From Trichinella spiralis (Eukaryota; Nematoda; Enoplea; Trichinellida; Trichinellidae): DNA of 64,000 bases. A model generated the notes under the pieces. The model was not told where the DNA came from and did not search any database. It saw nothing but the letters and a program-made list of their open reading frames with translations. The position numbers and the translations under genes were made by a program. Below are positions 12,560-23,984 of the stretch, in pieces (position 1 is the stretch's first letter; every line of letters starts with the position of its first letter). The DNA lies in contig CM012953.1 in NCBI GenBank assembly GCA_000181795.3, forward strand, positions 12,070,006 to 12,134,005, given 5' to 3'.

Positions 12560-15500
12560 CAGCAGAATTGTTCTTCTTGCAAATAAAACACTGCTTACTA
12601 TCATGTGACTCTAAGTATGAAACCAGATGATCTTTTAAAAGATGATGTAATACTAAAAAAAAATAATGAATAAATAATTTAACGATATACAAGTATTGAA
12701 AAAGTTGAAAATATTAAGAAAATAAAACCTAAAGTAAACCAATGAACACCAGCAAACAGTAATAATTAATATAACAGTCGTTCAATTTAAAATGACTTCA
12801 TTTTAAAAACTACACCAAAAACATTTCTATTCATGTTCATAAATGAATAAACAAGAAAAAAAAACAAAATAAACTATGAAAATCATGGCTGAATAAAATT
12901 TGCATACCTTGATAACCACCGGAAGCCATGCAAATGTATCGCTTTCCACGTTTTAAAAAATAAGAAATACACATGTAACATATACTATCATCCTCTTCGA
13001 GTCCGCTGCTAAAGAAACACCAATGTGCATCAGGAAATACTGATTCAATTTTGCGTTCCATATCTGCAGCCAAATCCTCAAACTGTGACGGATCAGTCAA
13101 CAGCTAAATACAAACAACTCGTTCAATAACATTATTATTTATAAATAAATTCAACATTAAACCAAACTGTACAGAAATACAAAGTTACGTTTAACATTAT
13201 TATCTTTTTACATTATAATAGATTTATGAAACAAATTAAATTAATTTAAATTATACCTGAGAAGTATCAAGATGATATGCCCCGCTAATATGTCCACTGG
13301 AAAACTGATTTGACGGTCGTGTATCAATTACTGCCAATTGAATACCTTGATTCTAAAATATGCAAATATTTTAGAAAGCACCCTATTCCACACTATCAAG
13401 TGAACTTACAAAGACAGAACAGAGCAAAAATTTATTCATTTTTATTTATATCAAATTTCACTCAAACTCACATTCAAATCAAAATCAATAATAAATTTGC
13501 CAACAAAATAACATTATATACTTGAAATAAATATAAAAAATCGCCCTCTGCCTAATGTTAATATTGTTTTAATTAACTGTCATACTATTTACTGATTATT
13601 CAATCAATCTTTGCATCATTTTTAAACAATTATGTACACATCATTCATCTCACTCGATATCCCACTACTAACGGCAATAATTCTTGAGCTGAAATAGGAA
13701 GGCAAAGGGTAGGCAAAAATGCAGGCTGTATAACTTCAGTGAAATTGCTTCCAAACAAAGGACCATGAAAATCCTAGAACAGAAAAGTTTTTAATATTAA
13801 AAAAATGTTTTTCACACTTTAAATTCACCCTCCTAAAAGACTGTGGTGTGCGATTACAATAATACTGCATAATTTGATAAAAGTCTTCAATATCATCAAC
13901 TTGCAACTGATATGGAAGCGCAGCAATAGATTCTAAACATTTTAATAAGAAATGCTTCTCAACTGTTACATATAAATCATAAAAACAAACTTACCCGCAA
14001 TGTAAGATTTAGATTTCCCTTTCATTAAAAGTATCTGATTTCTACAACGGAATTTCATATGATTAAAAGTATACAATTACATTAAACAGTTATAAAAATT
14101 ACTTAGAATTGATTAAAATAATTAAAGCCATAAAAAACACTTGAAATGGATCAGCTTGCTGTAAATATACATCCAATATTTTCAACGCAACGTTCAATTT
14201 ACAAGAAGATGTAAAAAGAGAATTGAACTTAAACAAAAATTTTCATAGATAAAAACAAAATACAAAAGTAAAAAAGATAAATATATTAAACCCATTTCTT
14301 GCTATAATCTTCTGGTGAAATTTTTACCGAGTCCAAAAATGCACTGAGCTCTGGTTCATGATAAAGCAATAACAAACGAAAAAGATCAAAAACTTTACCA
14401 TTAGTTGAACAATCCCTAAAACTTTCAAAATTTTTAAACCAGCAATTCAATCACATTAAATAAATTATACTTTGGAATATATTTAGTTGTAACTGTAAAA
14501 AATACACGATACAATTCAGATTTAGATAAACGCAAAGTCGTCAACAGCTGCAAAATGTCTGTCCACCCATTGTCGTTGGTAAAACAAACATTTTGATTTT
14601 TGCAATACAACGTAATTACGCTTTCCAGATTGCTGACAAGAGCAAGTCTGTCACTTTCTGAATTTCCAAACATTTCTATAACAAAATAAATCTCAAATAA
14701 AAAAATCCCCAGAAAACATTCATACCTGAAATCTTTATACATGCTGAACGAATTTCATGCTGTTCAAGTAAATTGAACAGTTCTTCATGACCAATAAATG
14801 GATCTGGTTTATGCGAAACTCCTAATAAAATCTTAAACAAGAATTAAGTTTATGTTTACAGCAATCCACTCTGGTGATGCGTTTAATACAAATAATTAAT
14901 GACACCACATGAACATATACATTATTAAAGAAATTACATAAAATACACTAATTTACAAATATAGTGTCAAAAATCTAATTATCTTAGTACAAGATAAGGA
15001 CCTGTTTTCCGTAATTTACATAAAAGACAAATAATGCATTCCATTCATTTTATTATTTCTTCAAAACAATAGAGCATATTTTAAACTAACAAACAAAACC
15101 GATGATGACAGCAAAACAGTCAAAATTAATGGCTGTAATAAAACTTCGTATGATTGTAAAAGAATAACGCATAAATTAAACAGATTTAGATAACTATGAC
15201 AAATGAATATTATCTGTCAATTTTAATCTTCTACAAGTACGTTTTAACCATGTGTAATGTGTAAGATCACACTGGCACTGAAACTTTCCCATTATGTTAT
15301 TAATAGTTACCATAATATAATAAACAACGTAGCATACAATAAAACATGATCAAAAGATTAATTTGTAATTATCTGTGAAACAATAATCACCTGCCATGCA
15401 GAGCTTCTTAGCTTATCAGATAATGGTCTGTTTTCTGCTAATAAACGCACTGTGTTAAAATCACAGTCAGCGGCAACGGCCAACTCCAAATCTTTTACCC

Positions 15501-15595
15501 TAATATTTCAGAATAAGCCTTAAAAAAATACATTTTGCTACGCAAAATTACCATTCAGAATCAGAATCCGAGCACTCTTCACTTTTCACACTCAT
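11380..15595 (-). CDS. TBC1D23: TBC1D23, golgin-binding TBC/rhodanese adaptor
   Basis: Sixteen exons join without a phase break into 682 residues (human about 699): 15595-15552, 15499-15391, 14831-14726, 14675-14471, 14415-14292, 14227-14103, 14041-13995, 13932-13829, 13773-13654, 13352-13257, 13103-12908, 12652-12447, 12368-12298, 12001-11919, 11860-11722, 11653-11380. TBC1D23 tethers endosome-derived vesicles at the trans-Golgi by linking golgin-97/245 and the WASH complex. Domains in order: an inactive-type TBC fold (YIPKDCS, YHEPEL, YLQQADPF), a rhodanese-like fold (VIDTRPSNQF, GHISGAYHLD, SGGLEEDD-like SSGLEEDD, ASGGYQ), a linker, HVKASDRYGQPYRG, and the C-terminal PH-like domain. The ATG is 18 nt after a TTATTTTCAG acceptor. 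Exon 12 carries a CFIC cysteine pair and an Ala/Thr tract. Confidence 0.95.
12528..12566. repeat. AGC/AGT trinucleotide tract inside TBC1D23 exon 12
   Basis: About six AGC units, five AGT units and two AGC units run in a row on the plus strand. Read on the minus (coding) strand they give GCT and ACT codons, that is a Thr5-Ala5-type tract in the linker between the rhodanese and C-terminal domains. The tract is in frame, so length changes would be tolerated in protein terms. Confidence 0.85.
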
Positions 15596-16134
15596 TTCAA
15601 TTGAATACAAATTCTGAAAATAAATTAACACAATTATAAGTTCATATTTATTCATATCAAAATTTATTTCAAAAGTTTAAAAAGTAAAAATAATAATATC
15701 CATAACAATGGAAAAAAATTAATAAAACATTTTAATATCAATATACAACAACTAACGTATTTATCCAAAAAAGGAATAAAATACAGAGCATACTGTATTA
15801 AAAAACAAAATGTGACAATCACGTTAGATACTACAGTAAACAGAATGCAGTACCTTGATACAAAATTTACAGTAATAAATTAGACAGCGTATTTAGCTTT
15901 TAATTTAGAAATGTTAAGACATTTAAAATAAAAACATGTATTATACAATTAATTACTTTTTTAAGAGTGTGCTACATCTGTTTTACACCTAGTAATTCAA
16001 AATAAGTTGGTTACACATGTCTGCATATCAAAGTTTACTGTAACCCTTGTTTTATTTCTAAAACTTAATTTTACCTTTGAAGTTTTTAGTGTGGCTTTTT
16101 ACTGATTGCGTCTTATCAACAATTAAAATTAACG
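15596..16134. promoter_or_regulatory. TBC1D23/KAT7-like head-to-head spacer
   Basis: About 540 bp separate the divergent start codons of TBC1D23 and the KAT7-like gene. It contains the TBC1D23 leader acceptor (minus strand, at 15614) and an acceptor-like TTTTTAG near 16089 before the KAT7-like ATG. A bidirectional promoter is inferred from position only. Confidence 0.4.
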
Positions 16135-18627
16135 ATGCCTAAGATTAGGAAGAACAGGAAAGAGTTGGCAAATTTGAAACCACTGAAAACGGAAAGTTCT
16201 ATTTCATCAAATAGAGCTGTTATTGGAAAATGTCCTTATCCAGGATGTCCAGGAAAAGGTATGATATCAGAGTGATGTCACTTTAATATATTATTGTAAA
16301 GTGTTATGTAATTAATTCTCATGTATAAATTTTATTATGTTTACAGGACATTTATCGGGCAAATTTGACACTCACTCGTTTATTGAAGCGTGTCCCCTAA
16401 AACAAAATTTTACTCCAGAAACATGTGTGGTGAGAATATTTCGTAAGGTATGTTTTGAAAGCAGTAATGACTAAATGTTTAAGCTGTTCGCAAAATACCG
16501 AGATCTGCTGAAAAGTTCTATCAGTAAAAACGAAGATGTAAGTTGGACAAAGTTATTAAGTTGACTACATTCCGTTGTATGTTAAAATTGTATTTATCGT
16601 TTTTTTAATAATTTAAATTATTATTAAATTATTATTCATTATTCATATATTCGAATTCAAGAAAATAATATCGGTTTAAATCAGTGGCTCTCATCCATGC
16701 ATCCTTTTCATCGTTTGTCATAACGTCATTCCTCCCTTTCCAGACTGTTTGGCTCCAAATAATACCAATATAATATTGAAAATATATTTATTATTATATA
16801 GATACATGTAAATTTACTTCAGTTATTTTTATAGTGAAGTTTTCCATTTTAATATATAAAAACGTTCGGTAGAATGCTAGGGTACTGTAATTCAGTCCAT
16901 TCTGAGTTTACAAATCTGAAGACGGAATTTCCTCTGCAGGGGAATTCTCCCCCCTCCCTCGGTTGAGAGCTCCTGGTTTAAATGGATTTTAATTTTTCAT
17001 TTTCAAGTATTAGGTGTCAAATTTGGCTATTTTCAGAAAGAGAATAGAAGAAAAAGTAGAATTGAAGCTGATTTACGTAGTTTAAAACAAATTTTGCGAG
17101 ACCAAAAGGATGTTTTATATTTGGAGTCATTGGCCGATACAGCCGAATTTTTGGAACACGAACCTGATTTCAGGCAACCTTATTCGCATAAGGTTGAAAA
17201 AATTCAGCTTTACGATGTTGAATTTACACTCCCAAAAAATGCTGTGTGCATTTATCCAAACTGTGAAGTGTCTCGCGTTTACGTTTGTGAACGCTGTTTT
17301 CAATATTTTTTTGATAAATATGCCATGCAAGATCATTGTGTAAGTATTGTTTTTATAACTGTGTGATTAAAATTATTATACGTATTTGTAATTAGAGCAG
17401 TGAGAAAACTTTCAAATAGTGATATCTTTGATAAGATTTGTTTCACACAAATAAATTGAAAATAGAAGTGATCTTCACGTATAAAATCATACGAAATATG
17501 ATTATGGCGGAGCTTTGTGTATTTTCTTTTATTTCTATATTTGTTTCATTGTTTTTTATACTTTTTTGTTTAGCTTAATGTGTTTCCGTACGAGTGTCCA
17601 CCGGGAAAGTTAATATACAAGGATGATTCTTTGTTGGTATACGAAGTCGACGGTCTTAAGGAGAATGTAAGTTATATTAATTTTTTGCATTCTTTTTTGT
17701 AATAATAGCTTTGATTTTTAGGTTTATAGTATGAATTTAACAATGTTTGCGAAAATGTTTATCCCTGATAAGCAGCATCGAAGTGATGTTGGCATTTTTA
17801 AGTTTTACATATTGATTAAAAATGATGCCATTGGATGGCACACTGTTGGGTATTTTTCAAAAGTATGTTTTTTTAAATATTTTACATTAATTTCTTCAAA
17901 TGAAATATCTATTCAGGCAAAAGATTTTGATTCAAAATACAGTTTGTCATGCATCATGGTAATGCCCACCTATGGGAAGCAGGGCTATGGGGGATTTTTG
18001 ATAGATTTAAGTATGCATTATTTGTTCGCTGAAAAAATATTTTCTTATATACTGAAATATTTGAATTAGGTTATATTTTGTGTAAAAAGGAAAATAAAAT
18101 TGGAACTCCAGAAAGACCATTTTCCATTGATGGATTGATGGCTTATCGGCGTTATTGGTTACGAATCATTGTTGATTATATGCTTCAGAAGGGAACTAAA
18201 AGACAATTTGATATCGTTGGTAAATCTGGATTCTTGTTTGTTTTTTAATTAATTTTTTTTCGAATTTCAGAACTTTCGAAATCTACAGCAGTTCGAGAAA
18301 TTGATATAGTGGCTACGCTGTTTGCTTATGATATGGTTTTGAAAGAGTTTGACGAGTACTGGGTAGTTATGTCTGAGGTATGCAATGACTAATTTGATTT
18401 GTTCATATATGTATAATATTATTTCTAATGTAATGCATTTAAATGCTTTTTCTTTTGAATTTTTTTCAAAATAATGTAATAATGAATAACCTTTTTTTTT
18501 TGAAAACATGAATTCCCAATCCGCAAGCATTAATATTAATTCATAATTGTAGACTTTTCGCAAAGCTTATAGCAAGCTGTATTTTGGTGAAAGACCATGC
18601 CGAGTGAACAATGCTTGTTTTGTTTGA
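16135..18627 (+). CDS. diverged KAT7/HBO1-type MYST histone acetyltransferase
   Basis: Nine exons (16135-16258, 16347-16447, 17037-17339, 17574-17666, 17722-17862, 17917-18010, 18070-18219, 18271-18377, 18553-18627) give 395 residues; human KAT7 has 611. KAT7 acetylates histones H3/H4 in BRPF or JADE complexes. The N-terminal CCHC finger (CPYPGCPGKGHLSG...H...C, residues about 33-58) is of the KAT7/MYT1 type. The MYST domain keeps YFSK with the autoacetylated-lysine position, the catalytic-type cysteine in LSCIM, acetyl-CoA loop KQGYGG, and TPERPF with the catalytic glutamate. Oddities: the Ser-rich N-terminal region is missing, the usual YDVEPF is SDVGIF, and the MYST zinc finger keeps CERC and the histidine but the fourth ligand cysteine is shifted. 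It could be a fast-evolving paralogue. Poly(A) signal AATAAA at 18870. Confidence 0.88.
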
Positions 18628-19180
18628 CCGTTTATTGATTATTTTTTATTTTATTCTTCTTCTTGTTTTTGTTATTGTTATTATATTTTTATTTCTTGTC
18701 AGTTTGATATAGTTATTAGAAGTTTTCAGGTGAAATTTTTTTTACAATATCACTGATGTTATTTGTGAATGCAATGTTATATTTTTCTTTAAAACATGCA
18801 AATAGGAATTTGCAATGTTTTAGTTTATTATTTGAAGTGTTTGTCTTGTTATTGAAATTGTTAAGTTTGAATAAAAGGAATGAAAATAGAACAAATGATA
18901 TGTAATTTTTGGTTCCGTTTTTTTTACATTTTTTAAAATTAATTCATTAAACATTTAGTTTGTAAGATTCCGTTTCGCTAAAATTTTAAACATATGACAA
19001 TATTTTAAAATGTGCAAAGTGTATGTATGCTTTGAAATTTAATCTTCCTATAAATATTATTTCCGATTGTTTAAAGTAGAACTTTTGTTTTAAATTAATT
19101 TTTACTGATAGTTCCATTCAATTTAATTTTCAATTTGCCACGCCCCATTTTTCACTTTTGCAGCAGTTAATTGAAAAAGC
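18628..19180. other. intergenic, KAT7-like 3'UTR to kinase 5' leader
   Basis: It holds a T-rich 3'UTR with an AATAAA at 18870 and, at its end, a TTTTGCAG acceptor (ending 19163) 17 nt before the kinase ATG. I see no other gene. Confidence 0.6.
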
Positions 19181-20086
19181 ATGTCGTCTGATAGCAGTGA
19201 TTGCGAAATTGACGATGTTCTTGACGGTTGGATAGTAGAAAAATTTTTGGGAAGAGGTGCGTTTGGATGTGTTTATCAAGTTGTACACGAAAAAACTAAG
19301 CAGAAGGAAGCGATGAAGATTGAAAAACGACTATTTGGCTATGATAAGCTGTTTTTTGAAATTGAAGTGATGAAAAAACTAGAAACATTTGGCGCGAAAC
19401 GTTGTTGCAAATGCATTGCATATGGGGAAAATAGACACTTTAGATATGTTGTGATGACACTGATGGGAATGTCAGTTTCTGAAGTATTGAAGTCTTGTGA
19501 AAATTCACTTAGCATATATGAAGCGATGTATATCGGTATGGAATCGTTGTATGCTATAGAAGAATTGCATAACGTTGGTTTCTTGCATCAAGATATTAAA
19601 CCACAAAATTTTGTCTTTGGTCTGCATTCAAATTCACACATTCTGCATATTATTGATTTTGGAAGTGCAGCGTCATTTCTACTTGAAGATGGAAGTCATC
19701 GACCTAAAGATGATAAAAAAGGCTTCACTGGTAGTTACCTTTACGCTTCAGCATATGCAATGAGTCATTCAACTCTTTCTCGTAATGATGACATCTGGTC
19801 ATGGTTTTTTATGCTAATAAAGCTTACTGTTGGCAAGCTACCCTGGACGAAACTTCGAGGAAATTCCTATACACACACATTGCTTTTGAATCAGCAAACA
19901 AAGTATCATTATATGGCCAATCCCGTTGAATTTCTTACTGATTGTCCTATATGTTATTTCAAAATAATGGAAACTGTTGCAGGAGAAAGTTTTTTTGCTG
20001 TTCCTGAATATAATGCAATTCAGTCCATTTTAAAAGAAGCAATGAATGCTTGGACTGGAGAAAAGTTATTAAGATGGTTAACCTAA
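19181..20086 (+). CDS. intronless casein kinase 1/TTBK-like protein kinase
   Basis: A single exon codes for 301 residues of a complete CK1-superfamily kinase domain with hardly any tail. Visible elements: glycine loop GRGAFGCVY (about residues 24-32), VAIK-equivalent AMKIEK, catalytic loop HQDIKPQNF (Asp, Lys and Asn present, but HRD has become HQD), DFGSA, the CK1-type GSYLYAS in place of APE, and DDIWSWFFMLIKL. Nematodes carry very large families of such short, often single-exon and germline-expressed CK1/TTBK-like kinases; their substrates are mostly unknown. The ATG lies 17 nt behind a TTTTGCAG acceptor. Activity is plausible because all metal- and ATP-binding residues are kept. A CK1 relative is certain; the subfamily is not. 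Confidence 0.93.
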   Translation: MSSDSSDCEIDDVLDGWIVEKFLGRGAFGCVYQVVHEKTKQKEAMKIEKRLFGYDKLFFEIEVMKKLETFGAKRCCKCIAYGENRHFRYVVMTLMGMSVSEVLKSCENSLSIYEAMYIGMESLYAIEELHNVGFLHQDIKPQNFVFGLHSNSHILHIIDFGSAASFLLEDGSHRPKDDKKGFTGSYLYASAYAMSHSTLSRNDDIWSWFFMLIKLTVGKLPWTKLRGNSYTHTLLLNQQTKYHYMANPVEFLTDCPICYFKIMETVAGESFFAVPEYNAIQSILKEAMNAWTGEKLLRWLT

Positions 20087-21265
20087 CATTTAGAACTGTA
20101 ATAGTTTGTAATAATTAATAATAATATATTGAAATTCTCAATTTTTAAAGAAAACCAAACAAAAATAATTTCAAGTCCATGTATATAGTATTACTTGTTA
20201 ATTTTTATCTAAACCAAAATGATACTTTTACAAAATTTCATTAAATATTTCATAATGGCTGCAATATTAAAAGGCTTCGTTGGTCAAAGTGTTTCCATTA
20301 CAATTTTCCAAACATTAAGTGTATTTTTGATATGAAATTTTTATTAAAGTAATTTAATCTGATTTTACGAAGTTTTTGTCACTAATAAGAATATTTACTC
20401 TAATTATACTCTAATTTGATTTTGAGCAGCAGCTTATGTTGCAGGCTATAGTATTTTAAAATGTTAATAAATAGTTTTAATTTGACATTATCTGAGTTGA
20501 TAACAAAAGTACAGGCTGATTGTGATAAACGAAGTCATGCATTTACTGGGTATTATTCTGACCCAATTTTAATGTATATACTGAGAAAACAAGCATGTAA
20601 ACGCTAAAAATTTATCCAGTAAACTGATATACAAACAAGGAAAAGTAAACACTCTTTAAACTGAACCAAGACGTAATGATTTTTCGATTTAAGGTAGGGT
20701 CATTGTATTAATTATTATATATTAAAAATTCACATGCAAGCACATTACAAGAAATGGTGAAATTCACAAAGATGCACCTTTTACTGTAGAAAACAGAAAA
20801 CCAGCAACATTAAAAGTTGCGTTGATAATATGGAAAATGTATCTTTTTGTTACATTTTAATACTGATATCAAAAAAAATATTATGAAAATTGATTTATAC
20901 ATTTATACAAAGAACTGTTTCAACAGATAAAACTGTTTCTATAAAATTTGCAACATATTTTCTTCTTGCAACAGCGCTTTTCATCAGTTTGTTTGTTGAA
21001 GTTTTATTTTTATACCCGTCAATAGTATTACTGTTTCTTTTTCTTATAATGTCATTTTTCTTCTTCAGTTATAACATTTTTATTTATGAAGAATGGATTA
21101 AAAAAAACAGTTGGCAGTTATCGGATTTAAAGTAAAATTTTTTTATGGAAAGCAAAAACCATTTTCCCCATTGCTAGATAAAAAAGAATATTCAGCTGCT
21201 AACATTGGCCATTCCCAACGGAGCTTTAACGACAACTTTGGGCAAATTGACAGTTGTCTATTCAG

Positions 21266-21286
21266 ATCTCTCTCTCTCTCTCTCTA
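21266..21286. repeat. (CT)n microsatellite
   Basis: About ten CT units in non-coding sequence. Confidence 0.9.
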
Positions 21287-21723
21287 TTAAAGTCACCATT
21301 AGCTTAACAATTGCTCATAATAAAGTAATGCAACCGTTAGCTTGTCACCCTTTTGAACTATTATTCAATGACAAAACAGTTTAAAACATTTAGATCAAAA
21401 CCAACGCGTGCGGTTTATCAGCTTTATTGCTTTTTGCCAGATACAAGTTTCTTTAAGTTTCATCAAAATTTATGTACATACAGTATATACAGTACAATTC
21501 CATCGCCGAAATTACTGATCAAAACTGAATAACTAATAAAATAGCAGAAGCCAATCGCCAATTACCGATCAAACTCTGTACAGCCTATCAGCGATCAGCC
21601 AATCACAAAAATGAGGTCGAATTTTAGCTGGCAGAATCGGAGTAAACCGTTCTCAGACTGCTCGATATTTTATCAGTTGATGATGATGCATTACTATTAT
21701 ACTGATTAATTGTCAATGTTGAT

Positions 21724-21860
21724 AACAAAGGCTGATTTACTATTTTGTTGCATTACGGCTAATTTTTCACATTACATTCTATATGACTTCATTGTAATAC
21801 AATAACGTATACAATAATAAAAAAATTATTTCTAACAATGCATATTAAAGAAATTAAAAA
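21724..21860 (+). repeat. diverged duplicate, copy A
   Basis: It shares a sequence order with 23123-23300: GATAA..., GGCTGATTTACT, TTGTTG, GGCTRAT, an ATTGTAATACAATAA-like end, then AATGCATATYAAAGAA. Indels and substitutions separate the two, so the duplication is old. Same orientation as copy B. Confidence 0.55.
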
Positions 21861-22470
21861 TGTAAAACAAATCAAATATAAAAAGTGGATTATGTTGATA
21901 ATTGCTCTAATAAATGCTAAAACTTTATAAAATAGTAATATTAATAAAAATTCCAATTATTTATACATACACTTTATGTTCTGAAAATTACAATGGAAAT
22001 ATTTTGACCAATAAAACGTAAAATATTGCAGCCATTTACAATTAACAGTTAGTAGCTAATGAAATATTAGAAATTATGAGCTATTCGAATTTCGTTTAGA
22101 CGCCAATGAAGAGCAATTGCAAAAAATCGAATCATACTAAAAAAACTTTTTACAAATGAATAAATAAAGCCAGTAAAATCCTAACCAATAAAAGAACGCT
22201 GTGATTGAAGGGAATTGTCCACTCATTGCAGTAAGTCCTCAAATATTCATAACAAACTATTGGAAATAGACTAAGCAGTGACTGCAATGTTTTAAATGAG
22301 AAAACAGGACAATATTCAGTTGCATATTAAATTCTGCAGTTCAACAATTATTTATTTATATGAAAGGAAATAGTAGCAATTATGAAAATGAGTGGTCGAA
22401 AAAGATTTATTATGTGATTATCAAAAGTTATAATTGAGTAATAGAAAACTGTATTTGATATTGGCTGAAA

Positions 22471-22838
22471 ATGTGGCTAAGTGATCCAGAGGAAGATGTC
22501 AGGGTGCTTTGTACGCGTAGCAACATTCGACTGCGGAAAACCAGCACAGTTTGGTGCACAAGTAATTCATTGCTATCAACAACTTTGGTCAGCAAGTTCA
22601 TTGCCGATGAGCTGGTACTATCAGTCTATTGCTTGTGTACGAGCAAAGATATTAGATAAAGACACATAGAGTTGTAATTTTTATGTTTTAATTAACAAAG
22701 CGGAAGTTCTCCATTCTCTGATTTCTGAGCAAAGTGTAATGGAGACGTTCGTCCAACAACGTAATGAGGAAATGCTACTGCCAATGAATGACTTAAGACG
22801 TATAAACAACGTTTATGCTAGAAAGCAAGGATAACTTT
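22471..22838 (+). pseudogene. possible gene remnant, unidentified
   Basis: Two consecutive plus-strand segments read like protein. One runs from about 22500 to a TAG at 22668 (Cys, Trp and Tyr rich: QLWSASSLPMSWYYQS). The second runs from about 22698 to a TAA at 22830 (Glu/Gln/Arg rich: EEMLLPMNDLRRIN). Both end in stops and no start or clean donor links them to neighbours. I do not recognise a family. Chance cannot be excluded. Confidence 0.25.
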
Positions 22839-23122
22839 TACAACATAAGGATAAATTCATGAGCAGTATGAATACGTTCAAGAAGTTCTTCTCGGCATTA
22901 TCATACATAGCAGCTGAGCTGTTTAATTACTGCCTAATGACTTGTATGATATATTTTACTGTTTGGCTTCCCTGTTTTGTCTATTTATCATCTAGTTCTT
23001 TTTAAAGTTGTTCAATTTTATCCTTGATATTATTCCTTATTTATGGATTATTTCAATCATTGTTGTTGATGAGTAATGAAGGGTGTCTTTTTGAAAATCT
23101 CCAATAGTACAAACAAATATTG

Positions 23123-23300
23123 ATAATATAAAAGTCACTGGCTGATTTACTGTTTCGTTGTGTTTCCTTGGCTGATCTTCTACCACCACAATTTATATTG
23201 CTTCACCGTGGTACAATAAAATGCATAGCAATAATAAAAACTGATCACCATAAGTATAATAACGTTGTAAACAGTTTCAAGAAAATGCATATCAAAGAAG
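23123..23300 (+). repeat. diverged duplicate, copy B
   Basis: This is the second copy of the element at 21724-21860, about 1.4 kb downstream in the same orientation. It overlaps an open frame (23168-23359) that is disrupted in copy A, so copy B may be closer to the ancestral sequence. Confidence 0.55.
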
Positions 23301-23984
23301 CCGAAATATATATTGAAGGTGCTTTTCTGAATTTGGAATGGATTAGCAAAGAAAGTTAGGATTTTTAGTAATAATTATAAAAATTATTGCAAGTATTCGA
23401 ATTGTTGGAACATATGTATTAAAATCCATGGTTAAGTGAGTTATACTTCGATGACAAACTGTGAGGCATATGTGTATGTTGTGTTTCTGTAAACTTATTC
23501 TTTATGACTGACTCACTTTCACAGTGACTCACATTGCATGCGATATTTAAAGTAGAGAAGCATTGTTTGTCAGTGTTTGACAAATAGATGAGGAGAAATA
23601 ATCATTGTTGACATACTTGCTTACCTTGCACATTATATTTCAAATGTAATTTCAAATTTATAATTGCATATGTTTTAGCAAAATAAGGATAATTAGCTAT
23701 TTAGTATTATAAAGCTATTTATTTTAGCTATACATTTATAATTAGCCATTTATTTTATTTTGAAAACCTTTTTATTATAAATTTGTTCTTAAAAAGTGAA
23801 ATTATGTATGACAGCATATAAGCCAAATATTTTAATAATTTATAATTTTATTTAATTTAACCTTTAATTGAACACTTTAAATAATACATAAAATAATAAT
23901 AATAATTAATTTCTTAAACAGTATTTTAAAATAATATGAATATAAAGCCATATTAATCAGTCAGAGGCATGAAATAAGCTGCAG

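Larger units (their letters stand above)
20087..23984. other. gene-poor region with decayed coding-like fragments
   Basis: It separates the two convergent kinase genes. No intact gene is supported. Several short frames have balanced, coding-like composition: 20460-20606 (48 codons from ATG), 20740-20865, 20890-21135 (two hydrophobic segments), 22471-22838 and 23168-23359. One segment occurs twice in diverged form (21724-21860 and 23123-23300). A degraded gene or cluster is the likeliest explanation. Confidence 0.4.
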
